Shown: positions 25,227-35,971, numbered from the stretch's first letter. The stretch is DNA of 64,000 nt from JBKPHS01 sp046729975 (GCA_046729975.1 JBKPHS010000157.1:1-64000), one strand, 5' to 3'. The notes: generated from the sequence alone by a model not told the origin. Numbers and translations are program-made.

Positions 25227-26135
25227 ATGACCTGGGCGCTGGCGGGAAAGAGCGTGCTCGTGACCGGCGCCGCCCGTGGAATCGGCGCGGAGTCGGCGCG
25301 CCGCCTCGCCGCCCGCGGCGCACACCTATCGCTTGTGGGGCTCGAGGCCGACCGGCTCCAGGAGGTGGCGGCGAGCTGCGGGCCCGGGGCCGTCTGGTTC
25401 GAGGCCGACGTGACCGACCGGGCGGAGCTCCAGCGCGCGGTGGACGGCACCGTCGAGGCATACGGTGGGATCGACGTCGCGATCGCCAACGCCGGCATCG
25501 CCTCGATTGGAATGGTCCGAAGCATCGACGAGGCGGCGTTCGAGCGCACGATCGAGGTCAACCTGGTCGGCGCCTGGCGCACGATCCGCGCCTGCCTCCC
25601 CCACGTGATCGAGCGGCGCGGCTATGTCCTCGCGGTCGCCTCGATGGCGGCCGCAGTGCACGGTCCGGGCATGGCGGCCTACTCGGCGAGCAAGGCGGGC
25701 ATCGAGGCCTTCAGCGACAGCCTCCGGGGAGAGGTCGGTCACCTCGGAGTGGACGTCGGCGTCGCCTACTTCTCCTGGATCGGGACAGACATGGTCGCCG
25801 GGGCCGACGCCGATCCTGTCGGCGGTCTCATGCGCAGCCGGCTGAAGGGCCCGTTGGGGAAGACGCACCCGCTGTCTGCGGTCGGTGACGCGGTGGTCGA
25901 AGGGATTGAGAAGCGGGCGCAGCGGGTGGTGGTGCCGCGCTGGGCCAAGCTGTTGCTTGCGGCCCGCGGCGTGATCGGGCCGCTGGCGGCTCGCCGGATG
26001 CGCGACGCGGTCGCGGAGGCCGACAAGGCGATGCAGATCGAGGTCGAGCGCCGCGGGAAGCAGGCATCGGAGCCGGTCGGCGCCGGCGGCGCTGCCGATG
26101 CGCGCGCGGCCTCCGAGCGCGCTGCCGCTCCGTAG
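25227..26135 (+). CDS. SDR-family oxidoreductase
   Basis: A 302-residue short-chain dehydrogenase. The NAD(P) motif is VTGAARGIGAESARRLAARG, NAG is in VAIANAGIASIGMV, and the catalytic Ser and YxxxK are in VLAVASMAAAVHGPGMAAYS and ASKAGIEAFSDSLRGE. The C-terminal ~60 residues extend beyond the minimal SDR and may bind membranes (WAKLLLAARGVIGPLAARRM). The substrate is not predictable. It is followed 4 bases later by the ltrA-type gene. Confidence 0.88.
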   Translation: MTWALAGKSVLVTGAARGIGAESARRLAARGAHLSLVGLEADRLQEVAASCGPGAVWFEADVTDRAELQRAVDGTVEAYGGIDVAIANAGIASIGMVRSIDEAAFERTIEVNLVGAWRTIRACLPHVIERRGYVLAVASMAAAVHGPGMAAYSASKAGIEAFSDSLRGEVGHLGVDVGVAYFSWIGTDMVAGADADPVGGLMRSRLKGPLGKTHPLSAVGDAVVEGIEKRAQRVVVPRWAKLLLAARGVIGPLAARRMRDAVAEADKAMQIEVERRGKQASEPVGAGGAADARAASERAAAP

Positions 26136-26138
26136 CTC

Positions 26139-27365
26139 ATGCCACGGCTGGCGAGAGCTTCGTTGCGTCGCGAGGCCGGTCTCGAGCAGCGAACGACCAC
26201 CCTCGAGCTCTTCTACGACCTCGTCTTCGTCTTCGCGGTCACGCAGGTGGCCGATCTGCTGCTCGAAAACCTGACCTGGGAAGGAGTGGGTCAGGCCGCG
26301 CTAGTGCTGCTCGTGGTCTGGTGGTCGTGGAACTACACGACCTGGGTCACGAACGAGCTCGATCCGGGATCGATCGTCGTCCGCCTGCTGCTGATCGCCC
26401 TGATGCTCGCCAGCCTCCTGATGGCGCTCGCGATCCCGGAGGCGTTCGGCGACAAGTCCTTGCTCTTCGCCGCCTCCTATGTCGCGATCCAGGTCGGGCG
26501 GCACTCCTTCCTCACCTTCGTCGCCGCCGATCGCGGCACGATCGAGCGGCAGCGGGCCGGGCGCATCCTGACCTGGTTCGTGGCCGCCGGCGCGCTCTGG
26601 ATCGCCGGCGCTCTGGCGGAGGGCTCCACCCGGACCATGCTCTGGCTCGCCGCGCTCGCGCTCGACTACGGCGCGCCCCTCGTCACGTACTGGGTGCCAG
26701 GCCGGCAGCGTCTCCGCCCCGAAGCGTGGGAGATAACAAGCGAGTACTTCGCCGAGCGCTTTCAGCTGTTCATCATCATCGCGCTCGGCGAGTCGATCGT
26801 GGTCACTGGCGCGACCACGGCCGACCTCGACCTGACCACGGCGAGGGTGGCCGCCTTCGGGCTCGCTTTTCTCTCCACGGCGGCGCTCTGGTGGCTCTAC
26901 TTCGACCTGGTCGCGACGATGGCAGAGCGCCGGCTGGCGCAGTCCGAGACCCGCATCCTTCTCGCGCGCGACGCCTACACGTATCTGCACGTGGTGATCG
27001 TCGCCGGGATCCTCCTCATGGCGGTCGGCGACGAGCTCGTGATCGCGCACCCCACGGAGCACCTGCCGGACGCGGAGCTCGCCGCCGTCGTCTGCGGTCC
27101 CGCGCTCTACCTGCTCGCGCACGTCGCGCTCCGGCTACGGATGTCAGGGACGATCGGCGGCAGACGACTTGTCGGCGCGGTCGCGTGCCTCGCGATCGGC
27201 GCGATCGGCACCTTCGCGCCGGCGCTCGTCGTTGCCGCGTTGCTGTTCGGCGTGCTGGTCGCGGTGATCGTCGGCGACCAAGTCGCCGCGGCTCGCCGCA
27301 GGCAACGCGGCCAGCCATCCCCGCTCGAGCGAGTCGGAGCCGCATCCTCCGCGCGCGGCGCTTGA
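26139..27365 (+). CDS. Low-temperature-requirement A (LtrA) family membrane protein
   Basis: A 408-residue protein with about ten to twelve membrane spans. The family start is clear: TTTLELFYDLVFVFAVTQVA, then WSWNYTTWVTNELDPGS and the central HSFLTFVAADRGTIERQRAG, YFAERFQLFIIIALGESIVV. LtrA proteins have no settled biochemical role. It may be cotranscribed with the SDR gene just upstream. Confidence 0.88.
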   Translation: MPRLARASLRREAGLEQRTTTLELFYDLVFVFAVTQVADLLLENLTWEGVGQAALVLLVVWWSWNYTTWVTNELDPGSIVVRLLLIALMLASLLMALAIPEAFGDKSLLFAASYVAIQVGRHSFLTFVAADRGTIERQRAGRILTWFVAAGALWIAGALAEGSTRTMLWLAALALDYGAPLVTYWVPGRQRLRPEAWEITSEYFAERFQLFIIIALGESIVVTGATTADLDLTTARVAAFGLAFLSTAALWWLYFDLVATMAERRLAQSETRILLARDAYTYLHVVIVAGILLMAVGDELVIAHPTEHLPDAELAAVVCGPALYLLAHVALRLRMSGTIGGRRLVGAVACLAIGAIGTFAPALVVAALLFGVLVAVIVGDQVAAARRRQRGQPSPLERVGAASSARGA

Positions 27366-27420
27366 CTTCAAGCGCACTTGAAGGTGGACCATGCCTTGAC
27401 CGCGACTCGAGGAGGCAGTC

Positions 27421-27771
27421 ATGACCGAGGCACGAACCGCAAGCGAGCAGATCACCGAGGAGGTCACGTCCTGGCCCGGAGTCGAGGCCGGCCCCGGCCG
27501 GCGCGGTGAGTTCGCCTTCAAGGTCGGCCGCCGGGAGATCGGGCACCTCCACGGCGACCACGCCGCCCACTTCTCGTTCCCGAAGGAGGTATGGACGGAC
27601 CTGTTCGAGCAGGGTCGCGTGGTGCATCACCCGGTGTTCCCCGGGAGGCAGGGACCGGCATCGCGCAGGATCGAGGACGAAGCCGACGTCCGCGACGTGA
27701 TCGAGCTGATGCGACTGAACTACGACCGCGCGGTCGCCGCCCAGCATCGCCTAGAGGAACAGCCGACCTAG
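27421..27771 (+). CDS. DUF5519 (luciferase-domain) family protein
   Basis: A 116-residue soluble protein. The conserved core is GRREIGHLHGDHAAHFSFPK followed by EVWTDLFEQGRVVHHPVFPG and the C-terminal DVRDVIELMRLNYDRAV, matching small proteins annotated as luciferase-domain. No light-producing activity is implied. The last 21 bases overlap the small antisense gene at 27751. Confidence 0.78.
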   Translation: MTEARTASEQITEEVTSWPGVEAGPGRRGEFAFKVGRREIGHLHGDHAAHFSFPKEVWTDLFEQGRVVHHPVFPGRQGPASRRIEDEADVRDVIELMRLNYDRAVAAQHRLEEQPT

Positions 27772-27864
27772 CGCGTAGCCGATTCCGAAGAAGACGAGGA
27801 TCACCGTCGCCACCAGCAGGGCGACGAAGCCGATCATCGTCAGGAAGCCGGGACCTTCGTTCAT
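27751..27864 (-). CDS. 37-residue single-span membrane protein coupled to folC
   Basis: The ORF starts at ATG 27864, which overlaps the folC stop (ATGA), and encodes a small protein beginning MNEGPGFLTMIGFVALL and continuing VATVILVFFGIGYALGRLFL. It is one membrane helix with short polar ends. The junction is typical of translational coupling. The end overlaps the DUF5519 gene antisense. The function is unknown. Confidence 0.65.
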   Translation of the reverse strand: MNEGPGFLTMIGFVALLVATVILVFFGIGYALGRLFL

Positions 27865-29099
27865 AGCCTCGAGGCCCGCGCGTCGGACTGGGCGCCGCGC
27901 ACGAGGTCGGCTACGAGGTATATCGACCCGGTGGCGAGCACGGCGCCGGCCGGGCCCGCCAGCTCCTGCGCGCGCCGGATGGCGGCGAGCGGAGCGCCGA
28001 ACCTCTCGGAGGGCGGTCCGCCCAGCTTTATCGCGAGCGACTCGAGCGTGGCCGGCGAGAGGGACCGGGGGTTGGAAGAGCGGGTGAAGACCGCACGCTC
28101 GCACAGCGGCAGCAGCACGGACAGCATTCCTGCCGCGTCCTTGTCGTCCAGGATCGCGAAGACGGCCGTCAGCGGCCGGCCGCCGATCACCTCCGGCAAC
28201 GCCTCGGCGAGCGCCCTGGCGCCGGCGGGGTTGTGGGCACCGTCGTAGAGGGTGAGCGGGTCGCGGGCAACCTCCTGGAGGCGGCCGGGGACCTCCACCT
28301 CCGCGCCCGCTTGCCGCACCGCGCTCATGTCGAGCGAACCGAGGAATGCCTGGGCCGCTGCAGCCGCGAGCGCGAAGTTCCGGCGCTGGAACGCGCCGCG
28401 AGCGCGTAGCGTCACCCCGAGGTCGACGACGGCGCGCATGATCCGCGCGTGACGCTCGCGCGCGACCCTCAGGGCGACGGCCTCGGCTTCGGAGTCGAGC
28501 TCGCCGACCACGAGACAGCCGTGAGTCGGCACGACCGCGAGCTTCTCCTCGGCGATGTGCGTGATCGTCGGCCCGAGCCACCGGGTGTGCTCGAGTCCGA
28601 CGCCGGTCAGGACCTGGACCGTCGACGGGATCACGTTGGTCGCGTCGTAGCGACCGCCGAGCCCAGCCTCGATCACCGCCACCTCCACCCCCCGGCGCGC
28701 CAACTCGTGGTAGGCGGCGGCGGTTAGCGCCTCGAACTGGGTGACCTGGTCGTCCGGCTCGACCGTGCGGTTGACGAGCTCCGCAGCGCGCGCGGCGCGC
28801 GTGACCGCCGCGGCGAAGTCGGCATCGGAGACCGGCCGCTCCCCCACCTCGATGCGCTCGGCGAACGAGCGCAGATGCGGCGAGGTGTAGCTCCCGGTGC
28901 GCAGCCCGTGGCGCTCGAGGATCGCCGCGATCATCCGCACGGTCGAGGACTTGCCGTTCGTGCCGACGACATGGATCGATTCGAAGCGCTGCTGCGGCAC
29001 GCCAAGCGCGGTCATCAGCTTGTGCATGCGGTCGAGCCCGAAGCGCATGCCGAACAGCTCCAGGTCGAGCAGGTACTCCTCGGCCTGGCGCGCGTTCAG
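27861..29099 (-). CDS. folC: Folylpolyglutamate synthase/dihydrofolate synthase
   Basis: An ATP-dependent Mur-ligase-like enzyme adding glutamate to folates. The P-loop is VVGTNGKSSTVRMIAAILER, the Mg-binding region includes YTSPHLRSFAERIEVGE and EAGLGGRYDATNV, and the C-terminal domain has LYDGAHNPAGARALAEAL. The conserved N-terminus begins near EEYLLDLELFGMRFGLDRMH. No ATG/GTG/TTG precedes it in frame after the valS stop; a CTG at 29099 overlaps that stop (CTGA) with GAGAGG five bases before it. The 412-residue form from CTG is preferred. Confidence 0.9.
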   Translation of the reverse strand: MNARQAEEYLLDLELFGMRFGLDRMHKLMTALGVPQQRFESIHVVGTNGKSSTVRMIAAILERHGLRTGSYTSPHLRSFAERIEVGERPVSDADFAAAVTRAARAAELVNRTVEPDDQVTQFEALTAAAYHELARRGVEVAVIEAGLGGRYDATNVIPSTVQVLTGVGLEHTRWLGPTITHIAEEKLAVVPTHGCLVVGELDSEAEAVALRVARERHARIMRAVVDLGVTLRARGAFQRRNFALAAAAAQAFLGSLDMSAVRQAGAEVEVPGRLQEVARDPLTLYDGAHNPAGARALAEALPEVIGGRPLTAVFAILDDKDAAGMLSVLLPLCERAVFTRSSNPRSLSPATLESLAIKLGGPPSERFGAPLAAIRRAQELAGPAGAVLATGSIYLVADLVRGAQSDARASRL

Positions 29100-31696
29100 G
29101 ACAACCTCTCGAGCTCTGCGCGGTAGCGCTCCAGCTTCTCGCGCTCCGCCTCGACGACCTCGCGGGGGGCCTTCTCGACGAAGCGCTCGTTCGCGAGCTT
29201 CCCCTCGGCGCGGCCGATCTCCTCCTCCAGCTTGCGGCGTTCGGTGGTCAGGCTGCGCCGCGCCTCCTCCCGGTCGATGTCGCCGGAGGCCAGCACCTGC
29301 ACCGCCCCGCCCGGGATCGCCACCGAGCTGATCACGTCGCCGTCTCCCCGCCCGTCGCGCGCCAGCTCGAAGCGCGCCAGCCGCGCCACGTGGTCCGCGG
29401 TCTGCTCGTAGCCCTCGGCCAGGAGCAGACCCGGGAGGCGTGCCGCGGCCGGCACGCGCGCGTCGTCCCGGTAGCGCCTGAGCGCGGTGACGGCCTCCAT
29501 CACCTGACCGACGGCGCGCTCGGCCTCCTCGTCGATGAGCGAGTCGTCCCGCTCCGGCCAGCGCTCGACGGCGAGCAGTCCGCGGGCGCCCGGCACGTGC
29601 GCCCACACCTCCTCGGTGACGAACGGCATCATCGGGTGGCGCAGCACGAGCACGCGCTCGAGCACGTGCAGCAGCGTCGCCGAGAGCGCCGAGCGGTCGG
29701 CCTGCTCATCGTAGAGGCGCGGCTTGACGAGCTCCAGATACCAGTCGCAGACCTCGCCCCAGAACGCGCCGTAGAGCTCGAGCGCGGCGCGCGAGTGGTT
29801 GTAACCCTCGAGCAGTCGCGTGACGTCCTCCGTAACCCGCTCCAGCACCGACAGGATCCAGCGGTCCTCCACGGTCTCCGGTCGAGGCGCCGCGTCCACG
29901 TTCTCGACCTTGAGGAGGATGAGGCGCGACGCGTTCCAGAGCTTGTTCGCCAGATCCTGCCCCTGCTGGACCTTCTCCGCTGAATAGCGGACGTCCTGCG
30001 ACGACGACATCGCGAGCAGGCCAAAGCGCAGCGCGTCCGCCCCGTGCTGGTCGATCACGTCGAGCGGGTCGATCCCGGTGCCGAGCGACTTGGACATGCG
30101 GCGGCCGTCCGGCGCCTGGATGATCGAGTTGATCGGGACGTCGGCGAATGGGAGCTCGCCGGTGAACTCCAGGCCCATCATCACCATGCGGGCGACCCAG
30201 AGGAAGATGATGTCGCGTCCGGTGACGAGGACGTCGGTCGGGTAGAAGGCGCGCAGCTCGGGAGTCTCGTCCGGCCACCCGAGGGTCGCGAACGGCCACA
30301 AGGCCGACGAGAACCACGTGTCTAGCACGTCGGGATCGCGGCGCAGCGGGCCGCCGCAGGCCGGGCAGCGCTCGGGCTCCTGCTCGGCGACGACGGTCTC
30401 ACCGCACTCCTCGCAGTACCAGACGGGAAGCTGATGACCCCACCAGAGCTGGCGCGAGATGGCCCAGGGCCGGATATTGGCGAGCCAGTTGAGGTAGACG
30501 TCGGTGTGCGGGCGCGCCGGGTGGAAGCGAACGCCCCCCGCCTCGACCGCGGCGATGGCGGGCTTCGCGAGCTCGGTCATGTCGCAGAACCACTGGAGCG
30601 AGATCAGGGGCTCGATCCTGCGGCCGGACCGGTGCGAGTGCGGGACGTCGTGCGCATACGGCTGCGTCCCCGCGATCAGGCCCTGCTCGCGCAGCGCGGC
30701 GGCCACGGCCTCCGAGGCCTCGGCCACCTCCATCCCCGCGAAGCGCTCGCCGGCGGCCTCCGTCATGCGGCCGTCCTCGCCGATCACGCTGACCTCCTCG
30801 AGCTCGTGCCTGCGTCCGATCTCGAAGTCTGTCGGGTCGTGGCCTGGCGTGATCTTGAGCGCGCCGGTCCCGAACTCGGGATCGACGTGCTCGTCGGCGA
30901 TTATCGGGAGCCGCCGGCCGATCAGCGGCAGGATCGCGTGCTCCCCGATCAGGCGCGTGTAGCGCTCGTCGCCCGGGTTCACCGCGATTGCGGTGTCGCC
31001 GAGCATCGTCTCGGGCCGCACAGTCGCGATCGTGATCGAGCCCGAACCCGACTCGAGCGGGTAGTCGATCATGTAGAGGGTGTCCTCGACTGTGCGCTGC
31101 TCCACCTCGAGGTCCGAGATCGCCGTGCGCAGGCCCGGGTCCCAGTTGACCATGTAGTTGTCGCGGTAGATCAGGCCCTTCTCGTAGAGCCGCACGAACA
31201 CGTGGACCACGGCACGCACGTACTGGGGGTCCATCGTGAAGCGCTCGTCCGCGTAGTCGGCCGAGGCACCGAGTCGCTTGTCCTGCTCGACGATGGCGCC
31301 CCCGTACTTACGGCGCCAGTCCCAGACTCGCTCGACGAACGCCTCGCGGCCGATCTCCTCGCGGCTCGTGCCCTCCGCCTCGAGCTGCTTCTCGACCTGC
31401 CGCTGGGTCGCGATGCCCGCGTGGTCGGTGCCGAAGATCCACTTGGTGCGCCGTCCCTGCATGCGCCGCAGCCGGATCAGCACATCCTGGATCGAGTGGT
31501 TGAGTGCGTGCCCCATGTGCAGCTCGCCGGTGACGTTGGGCGGAGGGATCGCGATCGAGAAGTTCTTGGACGCGCTCCCCTCGGGCTCGGGGTGGAAGAT
31601 GCCGGCCTCCTCCCAGAGGGCGAAGACGCGCGACTCGACCTCACCGGGGTCATAGCGGGTGCGCTGCTCGAGCTCTTGCAGGCGGTCGGTGGCCAC
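29096..31696 (-). CDS. valS: Valyl-tRNA synthetase
   Basis: An 866-residue class Ia synthetase. HIGH appears in PPPNVTGELHMGHALNHS, KMSKS as RRMSKSLGTGIDP. A zinc ribbon (YCEECGETVV, ERCPACGGPL) is inserted, and the editing domain is full length. The C-terminal coiled-coil arm (ERRKLEEEIGRAEGKLANER) is present, as in bacterial ValRS. The start is GTG at 31696 (VATDRLQELEQRTRYD); the longer upstream frame has shadow-like composition and is rejected. It is followed by folC, a common order. Confidence 0.96.
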   Translation of the reverse strand: MATDRLQELEQRTRYDPGEVESRVFALWEEAGIFHPEPEGSASKNFSIAIPPPNVTGELHMGHALNHSIQDVLIRLRRMQGRRTKWIFGTDHAGIATQRQVEKQLEAEGTSREEIGREAFVERVWDWRRKYGGAIVEQDKRLGASADYADERFTMDPQYVRAVVHVFVRLYEKGLIYRDNYMVNWDPGLRTAISDLEVEQRTVEDTLYMIDYPLESGSGSITIATVRPETMLGDTAIAVNPGDERYTRLIGEHAILPLIGRRLPIIADEHVDPEFGTGALKITPGHDPTDFEIGRRHELEEVSVIGEDGRMTEAAGERFAGMEVAEASEAVAAALREQGLIAGTQPYAHDVPHSHRSGRRIEPLISLQWFCDMTELAKPAIAAVEAGGVRFHPARPHTDVYLNWLANIRPWAISRQLWWGHQLPVWYCEECGETVVAEQEPERCPACGGPLRRDPDVLDTWFSSALWPFATLGWPDETPELRAFYPTDVLVTGRDIIFLWVARMVMMGLEFTGELPFADVPINSIIQAPDGRRMSKSLGTGIDPLDVIDQHGADALRFGLLAMSSSQDVRYSAEKVQQGQDLANKLWNASRLILLKVENVDAAPRPETVEDRWILSVLERVTEDVTRLLEGYNHSRAALELYGAFWGEVCDWYLELVKPRLYDEQADRSALSATLLHVLERVLVLRHPMMPFVTEEVWAHVPGARGLLAVERWPERDDSLIDEEAERAVGQVMEAVTALRRYRDDARVPAAARLPGLLLAEGYEQTADHVARLARFELARDGRGDGDVISSVAIPGGAVQVLASGDIDREEARRSLTTERRKLEEEIGRAEGKLANERFVEKAPREVVEAEREKLERYRAELERLS

Positions 31697-31707
31697 GGGC
31701 GAAGTGT

Positions 31708-32520
31708 ATGGAGCGGCGTCCGGTCTCAAGCGGCGCGGCGCCCATGTCGATCGATCCTCGGCCGATGCCGCTTCGCCACACCCCACCCCGTGTCTTCCGC
31801 CGCGCATTCTGGCCCGCGGCGGTGCTGCTGGCGGCCGCCGCCGCGCCCGTCCCGGCCGCCGAGCCCATTCCGGCGAGCATCGGGCGGCAGGGGTCGGGCA
31901 CCTTCCTCGTGAGCTCGGCCGGTCGCCCGGCAAACGTCAGCCTGGGTCGCTTCGACGAGGTGGCGAGCTCGTCCGGGGCGCGCTGGGGCCTGCGCGCGCG
32001 GGCGCTCACCGGACGCATCGCCGGCATCCGCGACGGCCAGGACGTGGTCGGCTTCGGGCGGAACGTGCCGGCGGAGGCGCTGGCCATCGAGCGTGACTAC
32101 GTCGTGCGGAAATACCGCCTGGTGAAGCGCTGCCGCGTGCAGGGCCGCCGGCGCTTGGCCTGCAGGACCATCGGCAGGCGCTACGTCGGCCGGCGGGTCG
32201 ACGAGCGGGACGTGACAGTGCGCCCGGACCTCGAGTGGCAGCCGGGCCCCGGCTATCCCGGTCCCGCGCAGTACGACCTCGAGACGGTGCTCATCCACGA
32301 GCTCGGGCACTTCGCCGGCAACCCCTACCACGCGCCGCGTTGCGTCAACTCGCCGCTGATGGAGTCGCTGGCGGCCGGCGACTGGTGGCGCTCGCAGAGC
32401 GATTGGCACGTCGGCGGATGCCCGCAGGCGCAGGACGTGGCGGCCAGCGCCCGGGCGCGACCCGCGCCCGCGCGGCTCGCCCACGAGCGGATCGTGGTCG
32501 GCGAGCGGCGCGTGCGCTAG
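31708..32520 (+). CDS. Secreted zinc metalloprotease (matrixin-like)
   Basis: A 270-residue exported protein. The signal segment FWPAAVLLAAAAAPVPAAE follows a basic region; starts at 31708, 31744 or 31765 are possible. The catalytic site is VLIHELGHFAGNPYHAPRC, a HExxHxxGN...H variant close to metzincins, and a downstream Met (SPLMESLAAGDWWRSQSDWH) could be the Met-turn. The mid-region has CRVQGRRRLACRT, a likely disulfide pair. It is divergent from valS and convergent with the DUF554 gene. Confidence 0.72.
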   Translation: MERRPVSSGAAPMSIDPRPMPLRHTPPRVFRRAFWPAAVLLAAAAAPVPAAEPIPASIGRQGSGTFLVSSAGRPANVSLGRFDEVASSSGARWGLRARALTGRIAGIRDGQDVVGFGRNVPAEALAIERDYVVRKYRLVKRCRVQGRRRLACRTIGRRYVGRRVDERDVTVRPDLEWQPGPGYPGPAQYDLETVLIHELGHFAGNPYHAPRCVNSPLMESLAAGDWWRSQSDWHVGGCPQAQDVAASARARPAPARLAHERIVVGERRVR

Positions 32521-32546
32521 TAGGCAGAGCGCGGGCTCCGCCGGCT

Positions 32547-32599
32547 GCAGTGGGGCAGAGCGCTGCCCACTGCCCCACTGCCCCACTGCCCCACTGCCC
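32547..32599. repeat. Tandem-octamer inverted repeat C
   Basis: The left arm is GCAGTGGGGCAG (32547-32558), the loop AGCG, and the right arm CTGCCCA then three full CTGCCCCA octamers and CTGCCC (32563-32599). The left arm can pair with several right-arm copies. It lies between convergent genes, and its last base belongs to the stop codon of the minus-strand DUF554 gene. Confidence 0.82.
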
Positions 32600-33291
32600 T
32601 AGAACAGCGAAACGCTCCCCACCAGCGCCGGGGCAAAGACGAGCGCCGGCAGGAAGTTCCCCACCTTCACGTCGGCGACGTTCAGGAGCTTCAGCGAGAT
32701 CCCGACTATCAGGATCCCGCCGGCGCTCGTGAGGGCATCGAGAGCCTCGCCGGTGAGCACGTCCTCGAACAGGGTGGCGCCGAGCGAGATCGAGCCCTGG
32801 ATTACCAGTACCGTGCCCGCGGCGAGGGCGACGCCCCAGCCGAGCGTGGCGGCCAGGGCGATCGACGCGAAGCCGTCGAGCGTCGCCTTGGTCGCGAGCG
32901 CCTGGTAGTCCCCGGTGAGCCCGTCCTGGATCGAGCCGACGACAGTCAGCGGCCCGACGCAGAACAGCAGGCTCGCGGTCACGAAGGCCTCGCTCACCCG
33001 GGAGTGACCGTCGCCCGAGACAGCGGCCTGGATGCGGTCGCCGAGCCGCTCCAGCCATGCCTCGATCCCGATCGCCTCTCCCGCCAGGCCGCCCAGCAGC
33101 ACGCCGCCGAGCACGTAGAGCGGGTTCGTGTCGCGCCACGCGAGGCCGAGGTCGACGCCGATAAGGAGCGTCACGAGTCCGAGCCCCGCCAGCACACGCT
33201 TTTGGAGTCCCTCGGGCAGGCGGGGGCCGAGGACGACGCCGACGAGCGTGCCCGCCAGCACGGCGGCAACGTTGATGAAGGTGCCGGTCAC
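32599..33291 (-). CDS. DUF554-family membrane protein
   Basis: A 230-residue protein with about seven membrane spans. Family-typical segments: TGTFINVAAVLAGTLVGVVL, LYVLGGVLLGGLAGEAIGIE, SLLFCVGPLTVVGSIQDGLT, and LTSAGGILIVGISLKLLNV near the end. DUF554 proteins are proposed transporters without a proven substrate. The stop shares a base with octamer repeat C. Confidence 0.88.
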   Translation of the reverse strand: MTGTFINVAAVLAGTLVGVVLGPRLPEGLQKRVLAGLGLVTLLIGVDLGLAWRDTNPLYVLGGVLLGGLAGEAIGIEAWLERLGDRIQAAVSGDGHSRVSEAFVTASLLFCVGPLTVVGSIQDGLTGDYQALATKATLDGFASIALAATLGWGVALAAGTVLVIQGSISLGATLFEDVLTGEALDALTSAGGILIVGISLKLLNVADVKVGNFLPALVFAPALVGSVSLF

Positions 33292-33298
33292 GGGCTCG

Positions 33299-33964
33299 CT
33301 ACTGCAGGGCGCGCGTGAACTCGACGAGCTTGCGCGTGTCCCGCAGTGGCGCGCCGTGGCCGAAGAGCACGAGCGACGGCTCGAGCTCGCCCAGCCGCTT
33401 GGCCGACTCGCGGTTGCGCTCCGGGTCCGGCGTGAGGAAGTCCTTCGGCAGCTGAAGGCCGGGTATGCCGGTCAGCGTGTCGACGTTGGCGAGCACGTCG
33501 CCGAGGATGAGCACGCGGTCGCGGTCGCGCCAGTAGGAGACGTGGCCCGCCGAGTGGCCGGGCGTGTCGAGCACCGTGAAGCCGGCGACGTGGTCGCCCT
33601 CCCGCAGGCGGCGATCGACCCCATGCGGCGGACCGGTCATGGTCCTCGCGAAGAACTGCGCGATCGCGTTCTGCGGCTGGCGCCTGCCGATCAGCGACGG
33701 GTCCTCCGCGGCGTCGGCGTCCCGCTCGGGGACCCAGTACGGAACACCGAGCTCCTCGCAGACCCGGTGGCTCGACCCTTGGTGGTCGGGATGCGCGTGG
33801 GTCAGCGCGTGCGCCGCGAGGCGGCGGCCGCGCAGCTCGCGCATGATGCGGCGACCCGCGTAGCGCGTGCCGGCGTCGATCAGGACGTCCTCGACGAGGT
33901 AGACGTTGATGAGGTTCGGCGGAAACCCGCCGAGCTGCCATACGCCGTCGGCGAGCTGCTTCAC
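33299..33964 (-). CDS. MBL-fold metallohydrolase
   Basis: A 221-residue metallo-beta-lactamase-fold enzyme. The metal motif is ALTHAHPDHQGSSH, further ligands are VLDTPGHSAGHVSYW (His), LILGDVLANVDT (Asp) and LVLFGHGAPLRD (His). It resembles glyoxalase II-like hydrolases. GTG at 33964 is chosen; the upstream extension overlaps clpX and is unlike the family. It follows clpX by 14 bases. Confidence 0.85.
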   Translation of the reverse strand: MKQLADGVWQLGGFPPNLINVYLVEDVLIDAGTRYAGRRIMRELRGRRLAAHALTHAHPDHQGSSHRVCEELGVPYWVPERDADAAEDPSLIGRRQPQNAIAQFFARTMTGPPHGVDRRLREGDHVAGFTVLDTPGHSAGHVSYWRDRDRVLILGDVLANVDTLTGIPGLQLPKDFLTPDPERNRESAKRLGELEPSLVLFGHGAPLRDTRKLVEFTRALQ

Positions 33965-33978
33965 GAAGGCGAGAAGCG

Positions 33979-35250
<1,272 letters not shown>

Positions 35251-35284
35251 GCCTCTCTCTCCCGGAGGAGGCGGCGATCCGCAG

Positions 35285-35869
35285 CTAGTGCTGCGCGATC
35301 ACGCGGTCGATCAGGTTGTAGTCCTTCGCTTCTTCGGCACTCATAAAGTAATCCCGCTCGGTGTCCCTGGCGACCTTCTCGAGATCTTGCCCAGTGTGCT
35401 TGGCCAGAATTTCGTCAAGACGTCGCCGCACGTCGATGATCTCCTTGGCGTGGATCTCGATGTCCGTCGCCTGACCCTGGAAGCTCGAGGACACCTGGTG
35501 GATCAGGATCTTGGCGTTCGGCAGCGCCATGCGCTTCCCGGCCGCGCCTCCGGCCAGGAGCAGCGCGCCCATCGACATCGCGATGCCGACGCAGATGGTC
35601 TGGACGTCCGGCTTGATGAACTGGATCGTGTCGTAGATCGCGAGCCCCGCGTACACCGAGCCGCCTGGCGAGTTGATGTAGAGGGAGATGTCCTTGTCGG
35701 GGTCCTCGGACTCGAGGTGCAGGAGCTGAGCCACGATGAGGTTGGCGATCTCGTCCGTGACCGGCGTACCGAGAAACACGATGCGCTCGTTCAGCAGCCG
35801 GCTGTAGATGTCGAACGCGCGCTCTCCGCGAGAGGTCTGCTCGACGACCATTGGGACTAGGGGGCTCAT
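35285..35869 (-). CDS. clpP: ATP-dependent Clp protease proteolytic subunit
   Basis: A 194-residue serine protease. The catalytic Ser is in [20 protein letters not shown], His in [20 protein letters not shown], Asp in [19 protein letters not shown]. It forms the chamber that ClpX feeds. Only one clpP copy is present here, whereas many actinobacteria have clpP1-clpP2 in tandem; a second copy would have to be elsewhere. Confidence 0.97.
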   Translation of the reverse strand: MSPLVPMVVEQTSRGERAFDIYSRLLNERIVFLGTPVTDEIANLIVAQLLHLESEDPDKDISLYINSPGGSVYAGLAIYDTIQFIKPDVQTICVGIAMSMGALLLAGGAAGKRMALPNAKILIHQVSSSFQGQATDIEIHAKEIIDVRRRLDEILAKHTGQDLEKVARDTERDYFMSAEEAKDYNLIDRVIAQH

Positions 35870-35971
35870 GGCTCTCGGTTCTTTTCGCTTCCTCGCGTCG
35901 AATCCTTCAGGCGCTGGGCGGCGAAGGTTAGCAACGGCGTCCCGGCGCTCCGGACGCTTGTTTGGGGCTGC

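Noticed and set aside
31697..31933. Upstream extension of valS
   Set aside because: Arg/Pro-rich sequence unlike any ValRS and overlapping the divergent metalloprotease gene; the family start fits GTG 31696.
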